NCBI GenBank assembly: GCA_016125505.1
Contig: WGLP01000002.1
Coordinates: 496,001-560,000 of the forward strand
Source: Gammaproteobacteria bacterium
GTDB lineage: Bacteria; Pseudomonadota; Gammaproteobacteria; UBA6429; Thiohalophilaceae
Length of the DNA stretch: 64,000 nt
Direction: 5' to 3'
The translations under genes were made by a program, and so were the position numbers. The notes beneath the pieces were generated by a model, which ran no database searches, had not been told where the DNA came from, and saw only the letters and a list, made by a program, of their open reading frames with translations. How positions within the stretch are numbered: position 1 is the first letter of the stretch; the number at the start of each line of letters is the position of its first letter. Positions 1 through 8,271 of this stretch are shown one piece after another.

Positions 1-176
1 TTGCCGTGAATAACGTGTACCGGCAGACCCAGCGGCGGCAGGCCGCGCAGCGTAGTGGGTGCCACAACGTCACCGCAGTGCAGAATTACTTCGGCGCCGT
101 GTTGCTTGGCGTCATGCACGGCCGTCGCCAGCAAGGCACGGTTATCGTGACTATCCGAGACGATACAGACTTTCAT
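1..176 (-). CDS. Metallophosphoesterase, YfcE/MJ0936-like (3' part outside window)
   Basis: Reading the minus strand from an ATG at 176 gives about 59 residues before the window ends. The N-terminus MKVCIVSDSHDN carries the SDSHDN metal-binding motif, and HCGDVV about 25 residues later is the second conserved block of the calcineurin-like fold. This fits the small YfcE/MJ0936 group of metal-dependent phosphodiesterases, usually 160-190 aa, so about two thirds of the gene is missing. It starts 4 nt after the ppa stop codon, so the two are probably co-transcribed. The substrate cannot be told from the fragment. Confidence 0.8.
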   Translation of the reverse strand, partial: MKVCIVSDSHDNRALLATAVHDAKQHGAEVILHCGDVVAPTTLRGLPPLGLPVHVIHG

Positions 177-180
177 CGAT

Positions 181-729
181 TTAGAAGTTCGGCTTCTCGG
201 GTGCCTCGTTGAACATCTTGACGCTGGACAGGATTTCCTGCTTGGCGGCTTCCACACCTTCCCAGCCCTGGACGCGCACCCACTTGCCTTCGTCCAGATC
301 CTTGTAATGCTCGAAGAAGTGTGCGATCTGGTTCAGCAGCATTTTGGGCATATCATCCGGCCCTGCCACTTTGGCGTAGCTGGAGCACAGCTTGGATACC
401 GGCACGGCCAGCACCTTGGCGTCGTCACCGGATTCATCGGTCATCTTCAGCACACCCACCGGCCGGCAGCGCACGACCGAACCGCTGATCAGCGGGTAAG
501 GGGTCGCGACCAGTACATCCACCGGGTCCCCGTCGGCAGACAGGGTGTTGGGGATATAGCCATAATTGCAGGGATAGTGCATGGCGGTGCTCATGAAGCG
601 ATCCACGAACATGGCGCCAGAGTCCTTGTCGACCTCGTATTTTACGGGGTCCGAGTGAGCGGGAATTTCGATAACGACGTTGAAATCGTTGGGGAGGTCT
701 TTGCCGGGGCCGACGCGATCCAGATTCAT
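181..729 (-). CDS. ppa: Inorganic pyrophosphatase
   Basis: Soluble family I inorganic pyrophosphatase, 182 aa, hydrolysing PPi to phosphate in the cytoplasm and so pulling biosynthetic reactions forward. The sequence shows family hallmarks: KYEVDKDSG near residue 30, YPCNYGYIP near residue 57, and the metal-binding signature DGDPVDVLV. The ATG at 729 is preceded by AAAGGT at proper spacing and begins MNLDRVGPG, as in homologues; an upstream in-frame extension to 876 has no family similarity. A sigma70-like promoter lies at 779-806. The metallophosphoesterase gene follows 4 nt downstream. Confidence 0.96.
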   Translation of the reverse strand: MNLDRVGPGKDLPNDFNVVIEIPAHSDPVKYEVDKDSGAMFVDRFMSTAMHYPCNYGYIPNTLSADGDPVDVLVATPYPLISGSVVRCRPVGVLKMTDESGDDAKVLAVPVSKLCSSYAKVAGPDDMPKMLLNQIAHFFEHYKDLDEGKWVRVQGWEGVEAAKQEILSSVKMFNEAPEKPNF

Positions 730-778
730 AGCGATTACCTTTATAGATACCGAACTAGGAACAATCAAAAGGGCGCGT

Positions 779-806
779 ATTGTAACAGCCGACAGGCGAC
801 TGTAAA
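779..806 (-). promoter_or_regulatory. Putative sigma70 promoter of ppa
   Basis: Read on the minus strand: -35 TTTACA (801-806), a 16-nt spacer and -10 TACAAT (779-784), about 50 nt upstream of the ppa ATG. Both hexamers are close to consensus. Confidence 0.6.
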
Positions 807-1256
807 TGTCATAAAAGGGGTAATTTAGCGCCCATGCCCTATCCCCTGGCGGTGGTATGCCTCGGCCGCATGGCATGAGTCAGTCTGGTGCACGCATACC
901 CCGGTCATCAGCGATCTGCTCCCTGCTAAATTGTCTGGACGCTGACGGACTGGCAGTTCGTCTTTGCCGAAACTGCTGAGGTGAGTTGCAGACGCTGTGT
1001 ACACCGATGCGTGAAACCATGCAGAGCGCTGGTGCACGAATATGAAATGCGAATGTGATTTTGCGCAGGTGAAAACTGCCTGAGCGCAAGCGTAAACAAT
1101 GACTTTATTCACGAATGGTATCCGTATTTTGCATTGACTTGGCTGTGCTGAGCGACTAGCTTTAGGCAACTAAAGATACTTATCTATGATACTGACACAG
1201 ACCACGAATGAAGTTGTGGACATCAATAAACAATCTGGATATGGAGTAAAACTAAA
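807..1256. other. Intergenic region between divergent ppa and adk
   Basis: About 450 nt without a convincing gene. A minus-strand open frame (825-1169) has low-complexity, non-family-like translation and no ribosome binding site. Near adk a possible -10 hexamer TATGAT (1185-1190) is visible, but no good -35 pairs with it. I see no RNA gene or repeat here. Confidence 0.5.
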
Positions 1257-2300
1257 ATGAGAATCGTATTAATTGGTGCCCCCGGCGGGGGTAAAGGCAC
1301 TCAAGCGAAAATGCTGATTGAAAAGTACGGCATACCCCAGGTGTCCACCGGTGATCTATTACGCGAGGCGGTGAAAGCCGGTACGCCATTGGGTATGCGC
1401 GCCAAGGCCGCGATGGACGCAGGTCAGCTGGTTTCCGACGATATCGTCCTGGGGATGATTCAGGAACGCCTGGCCAAGGCCGATGCGCAGAAAGGTTTCA
1501 TCCTCGACGGCTTCCCGCGCAATATTCCGCAGGCCGAAGCCCTGGACAAGATGCTGACCAAGGTGGGTAAACCGCTGCAGACGGCCATGTTGATCGATGT
1601 CGATTTCGATGTGCTGATGCAGCGCCTGACCGGCCGCCGCACCTGCCAATCCTGTGGCCAGATGTACAACGTCTATACCAACCCGCCGCGTGCGGAGGGT
1701 GTCTGTGACAAGTGCGGCGGCACCGTCGTACAGCGTTCCGATGATAACGAGGCTACCATCAGCAATCGCCTGCGCGTCTATGAGGCGCAGACGGCACCCT
1801 TAGTCGATTACTACCGCAAGCAGGGCAAGCTGCGCACAGTACAGGGCATTGGTGAGATCAAGGATATCTTCAAGAATATCACCCAGATCCTGGACAGTCT
1901 GCCGGCCGCCGGCGGCGCTAAACCCAAAGCCAAGCCGAAGGCAAAACCGAAGGCGGCAGCTGCCAGCACCGAGACCAAGCCGGCTGCCAAGAAGGCGAGC
2001 AAGAAGAAATCTTCTGGCAAGAAGAAAGCCGCAAAGAAGAAGACTGCGGCGAAGAAGTCCACAGGCAAGAAGAAGGCTGCTGCCAAGAAGAAAGTGGCCA
2101 AGAAGAAGCCTGTAGCGAAAAAGAAGGTCGCCAAGAAAAAGACCACCAAGAAAAAAGCGGCTGCGAAAAAGAAGGTCGCCAAGAAGAAGGTTGCAAAGAA
2201 AAAAGTCGCCAAGAAAAAGGCGGCCAAGAAGAAGACTGCAGCCAAGAAGTCCGCAGGCAAGAAAAAGGCCAAGAAGAAGACGACGCGGCGTCACCGTTAG
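1257..2300 (+). CDS. adk: Adenylate kinase with long Lys/Ala-rich C-terminal tail
   Basis: ATP:AMP phosphotransferase. Residues 1-216 are a full long-form adenylate kinase: P-loop GAPGGGKGT at 8-16, STGDLLR at 30-36, DGFPRN at 84-89, and a LID with four zinc-type cysteines (130, 133, 150, 153). Family members normally stop near 215-220 aa. Here the frame continues for about 127 residues made almost only of Lys, Ala and Val with some Ser, Thr and Pro, built from AKKK-type repeats like the C-termini of histone H1, AlgP or HctB, ending TTRRHR. GGAG lies 11 nt before the ATG, and a terminator follows. The kinase call is firm; the tail's role (nucleic-acid binding or localisation) is inference. 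Confidence 0.95.
   Translation: MRIVLIGAPGGGKGTQAKMLIEKYGIPQVSTGDLLREAVKAGTPLGMRAKAAMDAGQLVSDDIVLGMIQERLAKADAQKGFILDGFPRNIPQAEALDKMLTKVGKPLQTAMLIDVDFDVLMQRLTGRRTCQSCGQMYNVYTNPPRAEGVCDKCGGTVVQRSDDNEATISNRLRVYEAQTAPLVDYYRKQGKLRTVQGIGEIKDIFKNITQILDSLPAAGGAKPKAKPKAKPKAAAASTETKPAAKKASKKKSSGKKKAAKKKTAAKKSTGKKKAAAKKKVAKKKPVAKKKVAKKKTTKKKAAAKKKVAKKKVAKKKVAKKKAAKKKTAAKKSAGKKKAKKKTTRRHR
1917..2297 (+). repeat. Degenerate coding repeats specifying the Lys/Ala tail of Adk
   Basis: Imperfect tandem repeats of gccaagaagaaa-type units (12-36 nt periodicity) encode residues 221-347 of Adk. AAA and AAG are mixed, so the DNA repeat is degenerate while the protein repeat is maintained. Such tracts often vary in length between strains. 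Confidence 0.8.
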
Positions 2301-2328
2301 TCGGATTGTCATGGCTGTTGAACAGGAA

Positions 2329-2353
2329 GCGGGCCGATTGGCCCGCTTTTTTA
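2329..2353 (+). terminator. Rho-independent terminator of adk
   Basis: GCGGGCC, GATT loop, GGCCCGC (7-bp perfect stem) followed by six T residues, 29 nt after the adk stop. Confidence 0.9.
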
Positions 2354-2380
2354 TTGCGTCGACAGAATCAGTATCTGTGC

Positions 2381-3538
2381 TCAGGGCCGGTTTTTATGCA
2401 TGCGGGTAATCACGTAGTTAAACCAGTGTAACAAGCTGACATAAAACCCGTAATAGCGCTCCCGCAGCCGTTGATACCAGGGCCGGCGTTGCCAGTCGTC
2501 ACTGGTGATCAATTGACTCTGGGTAAAGTCGTATTCGAACATGCTGGCAACCTGCGCACAGAAGCGGCTGTCGAGGACCGCCTGGTTGGCGTCCAGGTTC
2601 CAGCGCTGATTCCAGCGATCAAGATTACTGGAGCCGATGGAAACCCAGTCATCGCAGAGCACGACCTTGGCGTGAATGAAGCGGGGCTGATATTCAAAAA
2701 TCTTTACGCCGCTTTGCAGGAGCTTGTGATAATAGCGGCGACTGGCATGGCTGACCCAGGGGTGATCGCTGATCGGACCCGGCAACAACAGGCGGACATC
2801 CACATTGTTGCGTGCCGCCCGCCGTAATGCATGGCGCAGCTTGCGGTTGGTGACGAAATAGGGGGTGGTCAACCAGACCCGGTGACTGCTTTTGTAGATG
2901 TGTGAAATCACGCTGCGCAGGATGTCATTGCGTAATAGGCCGCGGGATAGATGCACGCGGCCGGTTTGAAGGCCATGGCTCAAGCGTGTGTATTCCGCGA
3001 TCATGGGCAGTCGTCCGCTGCTGTGTTCCCAGACGAACATAAATGATTGAATCCAGTCCTCGACGTTTTCGCCTTCGATGCTCAGCATGACATCGTGCCA
3101 ATTCATGCTGTGCGAATCGCCTTCGGCATAATCGTCGCTGATACCGGCGCCGCCGACGAATGCCACCCGGTTATCCGCGACCAGCAGCTTGCGGTGATCG
3201 CGCCGCATACTGCGATACAGGGATCGCCAGGACAGGGGATTGTAATAGAGCACTTCGATGCCAGCCTGGGTGAGTCGAAGATAATCCGTGCGGCTGACCT
3301 CGCTGCAGCCAAAATCATCGAGCAGGATATATATCGCAACACCGCGTAATTTGGCCTGGAGCAGATGATCGATGAACTGGTCCAGGATCTCGCCGGATTT
3401 CACCAGATACTGTTCGAACAGGATGAAGTGCTCGGCCTTGTCGATCGCCGCGAGCATGGCGGGAAAAAAACGCTGGGCATCTACCAGCAGGGTAAATTCA
3501 TTATTGGCACGCCAGGGGAAAAGATAGGCTTTGACCAT
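2381..3538 (-). CDS. Phospholipase D-family protein, cardiolipin synthase (ClsB-like)
   Basis: 385 aa with two PLD/HKD motifs: HRKLLVADNRVAFVGG near residue 115 and HAKVVLCDDWVSIGSSNLD near residue 290, each giving the H-x-K-x4-D catalytic set. The arrangement matches bacterial cardiolipin synthases of the short ClsB/YbhO type, which lack N-terminal membrane helices and transfer phosphatidyl groups to make cardiolipin at the inner membrane. The ATG at 3538 lies 6 nt past the rnd stop, so it is probably the second gene of an rnd operon. Other PLD-type phosphodiesterase activity is possible. Confidence 0.85.
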   Translation of the reverse strand: MVKAYLFPWRANNEFTLLVDAQRFFPAMLAAIDKAEHFILFEQYLVKSGEILDQFIDHLLQAKLRGVAIYILLDDFGCSEVSRTDYLRLTQAGIEVLYYNPLSWRSLYRSMRRDHRKLLVADNRVAFVGGAGISDDYAEGDSHSMNWHDVMLSIEGENVEDWIQSFMFVWEHSSGRLPMIAEYTRLSHGLQTGRVHLSRGLLRNDILRSVISHIYKSSHRVWLTTPYFVTNRKLRHALRRAARNNVDVRLLLPGPISDHPWVSHASRRYYHKLLQSGVKIFEYQPRFIHAKVVLCDDWVSIGSSNLDRWNQRWNLDANQAVLDSRFCAQVASMFEYDFTQSQLITSDDWQRRPWYQRLRERYYGFYVSLLHWFNYVITRMHKNRP

Positions 3539-3544
3539 GGGCGG

Positions 3545-4723
3545 TTAATCGTTGGTTGTTGTGGTCAACGTTCCTTGTGCGGTCACGGCCAGTTGTGTCT
3601 GACCCTGCAGAAATGCCTGTACCTGATGGCCGGCAATGCCGTGGCGCCACCCATGTAGCAGGGGGACGTCGGATTCGCCGGTAATCAATGCTTCCAGATC
3701 GGCGCGGGTACTCAAGGCGGTGGCATTAATCTGCTGGGCAGAGGCCTCCAATTTGATAATCGCCATCAGCGCATCCAGTAAGGCCTCCTGATTGGGGCTG
3801 AGCGTTCGGCGCCGTGACAGGATTGGCCAGTCATTCTTGGGTAGCGCCTTTGCCTGGGCAATGAGGTCCAGCAGTGTCTGGCCATGGCGTTGTACGGTTG
3901 CCGGCGGGATACCGCGAATGCGTTCGAGTTGTTCTGACTTGTGTGGTGCCTGCATGGCAATCGCAAGCAGGATGTCGTCGGACAGGATCCACTTGCGTGG
4001 TTTGTTGTGTTGCTGCGCCTGTTGTTCCCGCCAAGCCGCGAGCTGTTGCAGTATTGCCAGTTGCACGCCCTTGAGCTTTTGCACACCGCTGACACGCATC
4101 CATTGTTGCGGCGGGTCGTTGTGATACAGTTGCGGACTCGTTAAGGCGGCAAAATCTTCCGCCAGCCAGTCGAGGCGGCCCAGTTCGGTCAGTGCCTGGC
4201 GCATCAGTGGATACAGGGCGATGAGGTAACGTACGTCATCGGCGGCATAACTGAGCTGTTCGTGACTCAAAGGGCGGCGTTCCCAGTCCGTGCGCGCGTG
4301 GCCTTTGGCCAGTTGTACGTCGAGAAAGTGCCGGACCAGATTGGCGTAACCGATTTGATCGCCAAGGCCGAGCAAGGTGGCTGCAATCTGGGTATCAAAT
4401 ACCGGTGCCGGAATGGCACCGAGAGTCTGCTGCAGGACTTCCTGATCCTGACGCGCGGCGTGAAAGACCTTGGTGATCGCTTGGTTCAGTAATATGTTGG
4501 CCAGTGGCGAAAGGTCATCGATGGCCAACGGATCAATACATGCGCAAAAGTCCGGGCTGGCGATCTGGATCAGGCACAACACCGGGTAGTAGGTTTTTTC
4601 ACGGACGAATTCGGTATCCACCGCCAGACAGGGCTGATCCGAGAGTTGGGCGCAGGCGCGTTGCAAGTCGGCAGTTGAATCGATAAATTCAAAGGAGAAC
4701 TCTTCAGCTTGAGCGTTTGGCAT
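3545..4723 (-). CDS. rnd: Ribonuclease D
   Basis: 3'-5' exoribonuclease for tRNA 3'-end trimming. Counted from the ATG at 4723 (392 aa), the DEDDy exonuclease residues are D36 and E38 in AVDTEF, D93 in HAARQD, and Y159 with D163 in YAADDVRYL. A helical HRDC region around residues 205-285 (PRKWILSDDILLAIA) follows. An in-frame GTG at 4744 would add 7 residues; neither start has a clear ribosome binding site, so the start is uncertain. The PLD-family gene follows 6 nt downstream. Confidence 0.93.
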   Translation of the reverse strand: MPNAQAEEFSFEFIDSTADLQRACAQLSDQPCLAVDTEFVREKTYYPVLCLIQIASPDFCACIDPLAIDDLSPLANILLNQAITKVFHAARQDQEVLQQTLGAIPAPVFDTQIAATLLGLGDQIGYANLVRHFLDVQLAKGHARTDWERRPLSHEQLSYAADDVRYLIALYPLMRQALTELGRLDWLAEDFAALTSPQLYHNDPPQQWMRVSGVQKLKGVQLAILQQLAAWREQQAQQHNKPRKWILSDDILLAIAMQAPHKSEQLERIRGIPPATVQRHGQTLLDLIAQAKALPKNDWPILSRRRTLSPNQEALLDALMAIIKLEASAQQINATALSTRADLEALITGESDVPLLHGWRHGIAGHQVQAFLQGQTQLAVTAQGTLTTTTND

Positions 4724-4825
4724 GGTCAGCTTGTGCGATGACACCGGTGTTGGTGGATGAAAATTCGTTATGATGCGGAAGAATAACGTAATACAATCAC
4801 AAGTTCACCAGGGTTTTCGTTGTTT

Positions 4826-5359
4826 ATGTTGGCATTGATTCGTCTTTTCTGGGATATCTGCACGTTTCGACGCGGTCCGCAGGATGTCCCGCATTCATTC
4901 TTCCTGCTGGGAAGTTTGCTGCTGGTCAAACTGGCCATCGAACTGGTTATCTTTTATATCCCTAATGGCACCGGTGCAACGCTGTCGTTATCTGCGGTTG
5001 TACCTTATATGTTGGCCGACGCGGCAATAGCAATGGGTGTCGTGTATTTGATCGTGTGGTTGAATGGATATGCCGCACGCGGTCTGCAAACCGTCACGGC
5101 GACAGTGGGCGTGGATATCGTCCTGACGATTGCACAATTGCCCTTCAAGTATCTGGTCAGCTCTGCCGGAAATCAGGCGGATAAGGTGGCGATCTTTTAT
5201 TTCGGCACGATGCTGATCTTTCTTTGGGAACTGGGGATCTATAGTCATGTGTTCCGGCATGCCTTATCCACGTCGATTTTCAAGGCGGGTGGCTATGCCT
5301 TGTTGTGTTTTATCCTGAGTTTCGTCATCTATTATCAAATGCTACCGGTGGCCGGCTGA
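4826..5359 (+). CDS. Integral membrane protein, unknown function
   Basis: About 177 aa with four to five hydrophobic segments (roughly residues 22-45, 55-80, 90-110, 127-147, 152-172). A cytoplasmic-type N-terminus contains FRRGPQDVP, a motif I associate with a conserved but uncharacterised gammaproteobacterial membrane family, possibly Yip1-like. An in-frame TTG at 4820 is better spaced from AGGG (4809-4813) than the ATG, so translation may begin two codons earlier. Its stop overlaps the start of mpl by one base (TGATG), implying translational coupling. Divergent from rnd. Confidence 0.75.
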   Translation: MLALIRLFWDICTFRRGPQDVPHSFFLLGSLLLVKLAIELVIFYIPNGTGATLSLSAVVPYMLADAAIAMGVVYLIVWLNGYAARGLQTVTATVGVDIVLTIAQLPFKYLVSSAGNQADKVAIFYFGTMLIFLWELGIYSHVFRHALSTSIFKAGGYALLCFILSFVIYYQMLPVAG

Positions 5360-6723
5360 TGCATCTGCACATACTTGGAATTTGCGGTACGTTCATGGGC
5401 GGTATCGCGCAATTGGCAAAGGCCATGGGCCATCACGTCACCGGCTCGGACACCAATGTCTATCCGCCCATGAGCACGCAACTAGAAGCTGCCGGCATCA
5501 CCCTGTATCAGGGCTACGATACGGCGCAGTTCGATCCTGAGCCCGATGTCGTGGTGATCGGCAATGCGCTGTCGCGCGGGAACCCGGCGGTGGAATATAT
5601 CCTCGCCCGCGGCTTGCGTTACAGCTCCGGTCCGCAATGGCTGGCCGAACACGTATTGCAGGATCGCTGGGTGCTTGCGGTAGCCGGCACGCACGGCAAG
5701 ACCACGACCTCCAGTCTGCTGGCCTGGATCCTGGAACACAACGACATGAAACCCGGTTTTCTCATCGGCGGCGTGCCGGGTAATTTCGGTGTCTCCGCGC
5801 GCCTGGGCGATGCGCCGTTTTTTGTGGTCGAGGCCGACGAATACGATACGGCATTTTTCGACAAGCGTTCCAAGTTTGTGCATTATCACCCGCGCACCCT
5901 GGTGATAAACAATATCGAATTCGATCATGCCGACATCTTTGCCAACCTCGAGGCGATACAAACCCAGTTTCATCACCTGGTGCGTACCATCCCGAACAAC
6001 GGCCTGATTATCAAGCCGGCCAATTATCCTGCCGTCGAGCAGGTGCTTGCGCGTGGCTGCTGGACACCGCTGCAAGGTACCGGTGACGGGGCCGAGTGGC
6101 AGGCGCGATTACACCAACGCGATGGCAGCGAATTCGACGTGGTCCACCAGGGCAAGGCCGTCTGCACCGTCCAGTGGTCCATGCTCGGCGATCACAATGT
6201 CAGCAATGCCCTGGCGGCCATCGCCGCCGCGCATCATGCCGGGATTCCAGTTAACAATGCCTGCGAAAGCCTGGCCGAATTCAAGGGCATCAAGCGCCGC
6301 ATGGAAGTGCGCGCCCAGGTAAATGGTATTACGGTGTACGATGATTTTGCCCATCACCCGACGGCGATTCACGTCACCTTGCAAGGTCTGCGCAACAAGG
6401 TGGGCACGTCACGCATCATCGCCATTCTTGAACCGCGCTCGAATACCATGCGCATGGGCGTACATGCCAACACGCTTGCCGATTCACTGCAACAGGCAGA
6501 CGCGGTTTATCTGTACGAACCCGCAAACATGGGCTGGTCGCTGGCCAGGGTGCAACAACAACTGGGCGGCAAGGCACACCTGGAACACAATACCCAGGAC
6601 ATCATTCAGCACGTCAGCGATACCGCAAACGCCGGCGATCAAATCCTGATCATGAGCAATGGGGGATTTGAGGGGCTGCATCAGCGCTTGATCGATAGCT
6701 TGAAGTTGAAGTTCTCGCATTGA
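5359..6723 (+). CDS. mpl: UDP-N-acetylmuramate:L-Ala-gamma-D-Glu-meso-DAP ligase
   Basis: Murein peptide ligase, which recycles the tripeptide L-Ala-gamma-D-Glu-meso-DAP by joining it to UDP-MurNAc. 454 aa, matching E. coli Mpl (457). N-terminal Rossmann start HILGICGTFMGG, ATP P-loop GTHGKTTTS at residues 110-118, the Mur-ligase motif NIEFDHADIF, and YDDFAHHP in the C-terminal domain. Mpl rather than MurC is indicated by the ICGTFM start and the location outside a mur cluster. The ATG overlaps the upstream membrane-protein stop by one base. A longer frame upstream of 5359 lies inside that gene and is not used. Confidence 0.95.
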   Translation: MHLHILGICGTFMGGIAQLAKAMGHHVTGSDTNVYPPMSTQLEAAGITLYQGYDTAQFDPEPDVVVIGNALSRGNPAVEYILARGLRYSSGPQWLAEHVLQDRWVLAVAGTHGKTTTSSLLAWILEHNDMKPGFLIGGVPGNFGVSARLGDAPFFVVEADEYDTAFFDKRSKFVHYHPRTLVINNIEFDHADIFANLEAIQTQFHHLVRTIPNNGLIIKPANYPAVEQVLARGCWTPLQGTGDGAEWQARLHQRDGSEFDVVHQGKAVCTVQWSMLGDHNVSNALAAIAAAHHAGIPVNNACESLAEFKGIKRRMEVRAQVNGITVYDDFAHHPTAIHVTLQGLRNKVGTSRIIAILEPRSNTMRMGVHANTLADSLQQADAVYLYEPANMGWSLARVQQQLGGKAHLEHNTQDIIQHVSDTANAGDQILIMSNGGFEGLHQRLIDSLKLKFSH

Positions 6724-6781
6724 GATTTAGCTTCAGCGCATTTATCAAAACACACCGCCAACAATCGATTACAATTACTCC

Positions 6782-7399
6782 ATGCCCTTGCAAAACCAGA
6801 TTATCCTCGCCCTGACCGGCGCCTCCGGCGCACCCTATGCCTTGCGCCTGCTGGAGTTATTGCTCAAGGCGGGGGTGCGGGTGGACCTGATTTTCTCCAA
6901 GGCGGCGCAGATGGTGCTGGCCATGGAGTCGGCGCTGGAGATCCCGGCGCGGCCCGCGGAAGTGGCAAGCCTGTTTCAGGCGCAATACGGTGTGAGCCCC
7001 GATCAATTGCGTGTGTATGGCCGTGAGGACTGGATGGCGCCAGCGGCAAGCGGTTCGCATACAGCGCGGGCCATGGTGGTCTGCCCCTGCACCATGGGGA
7101 CCCTGGCGGCGATAGCCACCGGCATGAGCGATAACCTTATCGAGCGTGCAGCGGATGTGATGATCAAGGAGCGCCGGCAGTTGATTCTGGTGCCCCGCGA
7201 AACCCCGTTCTCCGCCATCCATCTGGAGAACATGCTGAAGCTGTCCCAATTGGGCGTCACGATTTTACCGGCGAATCCCGGATTTTATTACAAGCCGGAG
7301 ACCATCGCGGATCTGGTGGATTTTGTGGTGGCGCGCATTCTGGATCAGCTCCAGGTGGAACATCATTTGCTTCCGCGCTGGGGTGCCGACCCTAATTAA
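6782..7399 (+). CDS. ubiX: Flavin prenyltransferase UbiX
   Basis: Makes the prenylated FMN cofactor for the UbiD decarboxylase in ubiquinone synthesis. 205 aa, flavoprotein fold, with [12 protein letters not shown] at the N-terminus, the [14 protein letters not shown] block, [15 protein letters not shown] and LVPRETPFS, all UbiX hallmarks. No Shine-Dalgarno is visible; a TACAAT hexamer sits at 6770-6775, 6 nt before the ATG, so the transcript may be almost leaderless. It lies 58 nt after mpl and may also be read through from it. ubiD is not in this window. Confidence 0.95.
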   Translation: MPLQNQIILALTGASGAPYALRLLELLLKAGVRVDLIFSKAAQMVLAMESALEIPARPAEVASLFQAQYGVSPDQLRVYGREDWMAPAASGSHTARAMVVCPCTMGTLAAIATGMSDNLIERAADVMIKERRQLILVPRETPFSAIHLENMLKLSQLGVTILPANPGFYYKPETIADLVDFVVARILDQLQVEHHLLPRWGADPN

Positions 7400-7466
7400 A
7401 TTGTGTGGAAGTGCGGCGCATTCAGCCCAAAAATGTGTCCGTTCAGTGACAAATGGGATATAGGGT

Positions 7467-7495
7467 TTGCTTTTTCTGCAGCCAGGGTCTACAAA
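7467..7495 (+). promoter_or_regulatory. Putative promoter of the LON-domain gene
   Basis: TTGCTT (7467-7472), 17-nt spacer, TACAAA (7490-7495), 58 nt upstream of the gene. Hexamers are moderate matches to sigma70 consensus. Confidence 0.4.
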
Positions 7496-7553
7496 TACTG
7501 TTACCTCGACGAAGAATTCCAGATTTATCTAAAGAAAATACCAGCACTACAAT

Positions 7554-8138
7554 ATGATTAATCGCGTTCCGCTATTTCCTCTCAACACGGTGATGTTCCC
7601 AGGTGGCGTGCTGCCGTTGCGGATCTTTGAGCCGCGTTATCTGGACATGGTCAGCGATTGTCTGCGCAACGATACCCCGATTGGCGTGGTGCTGATCCGC
7701 GAGGGCCAGGAAGTCGGGCGTGCGGCGGATACCTATGACATGGGTACGCTGAGTATCATCTCTTATTGGAACCGTCGTCAGGATGGCCTGCTGGGGATCA
7801 CCTTGCGGGGTACGCAACGGTTTCGGATCCTGTCGCACGATGTCATGCCCAATCAACTGGTCATCGCCGAAGTGGAGGCCTTGCCGACGCCACAACCGAT
7901 TCAGGTACACAACAAATATCAGACGATGGCCAGCCTGCTGCGCAAGATCATCGCGCAACTCGAACCACCTTACACCACCATGCCCGCACACTACGATGAC
8001 CTGGAATGGGTCAGCGCACGTCTGTGCGAATTCCTGCCGATGCCGCTGGATTACAAGCAGCAACTGCTCGAGTGCGACGACATCATTAGTCGGATCGAAC
8101 AGCTGTATATGATGATGCAGCGTTCCGAAGTCGGTTAG
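7554..8138 (+). CDS. LON substrate-binding domain protein (stand-alone)
   Basis: 194 aa covering only the N-terminal (PUA-like plus helical) domain of Lon protease: VPLFPLNTVMFPGGVLPLRIFEPRYLDM is the classic opening (shown in parts: VPLFPLNTV, LPLRIFEPRY), followed by IGVVLIREGQEVG and GTLSIISYW. No AAA+ or Ser-Lys protease domain is present and the frame ends normally, so it is not a truncated lon. Such proteins are common in proteobacteria and functionally uncharacterised; a role in substrate recognition is inferred only from the fold. It ends 3 nt before a large palindromic element. Confidence 0.88.
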   Translation: MINRVPLFPLNTVMFPGGVLPLRIFEPRYLDMVSDCLRNDTPIGVVLIREGQEVGRAADTYDMGTLSIISYWNRRQDGLLGITLRGTQRFRILSHDVMPNQLVIAEVEALPTPQPIQVHNKYQTMASLLRKIIAQLEPPYTTMPAHYDDLEWVSARLCEFLPMPLDYKQQLLECDDIISRIEQLYMMMQRSEVG

Positions 8139-8140
8139 GG

Positions 8141-8260
8141 GTAAGTTCCTGAAGCGGCGTTGACTGCGTTAAAAAGGAACTCAAAATACTCATTTACTAC
8201 AGTGTAAACTCCGCTTTTTCGTTCCTTTTTGCCTTGCCGCCATCCGCTTGATGAACTTAC
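8141..8260. repeat. 120-bp intergenic palindromic element
   Basis: Nested inverted repeats: GTAAGTTC (8141) with GAACTTAC (8253-8260); GCGGC (8154) with GCCGC (8236); AAAAAGGAAC (8171-8180) with GTTCCTTTTT (8221-8230); TTTAC (8193) with GTAAA (8204). The core CTCAAAATACTCATTTAC followed by GTAAACTCCGCTTTTTCG resembles, from memory, a dispersed palindromic repeat of several gammaproteobacterial genomes. It fills the gap between two convergent genes (LON-domain and hemL) and probably also works as a bidirectional terminator. Confidence 0.75.
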
Positions 8261-8271
8261 TCAGAACTTTC

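Noticed and set aside
825..1169. Minus-strand 114-aa frame upstream of ppa
   Set aside because: No ribosome binding site, odd composition, and the adk/ppa control regions occupy this stretch.
1917..2297. Regular short repeats that might look like a CRISPR or satellite array
   Set aside because: Units are degenerate, have no spacers, and are in frame coding for Lys/Ala repeats.
1800..2312. Minus-strand Leu/Phe-rich frames over the adk tail, resembling membrane proteins
   Set aside because: Direct antisense of Lys codons (AAG/AAA gives CTT/TTT). No start signals; the Adk frame explains the sequence.
7554..8138. LON-domain gene as a broken lon protease
   Set aside because: It ends cleanly at the family-typical length of stand-alone LON-domain proteins and no ATPase remnants follow.
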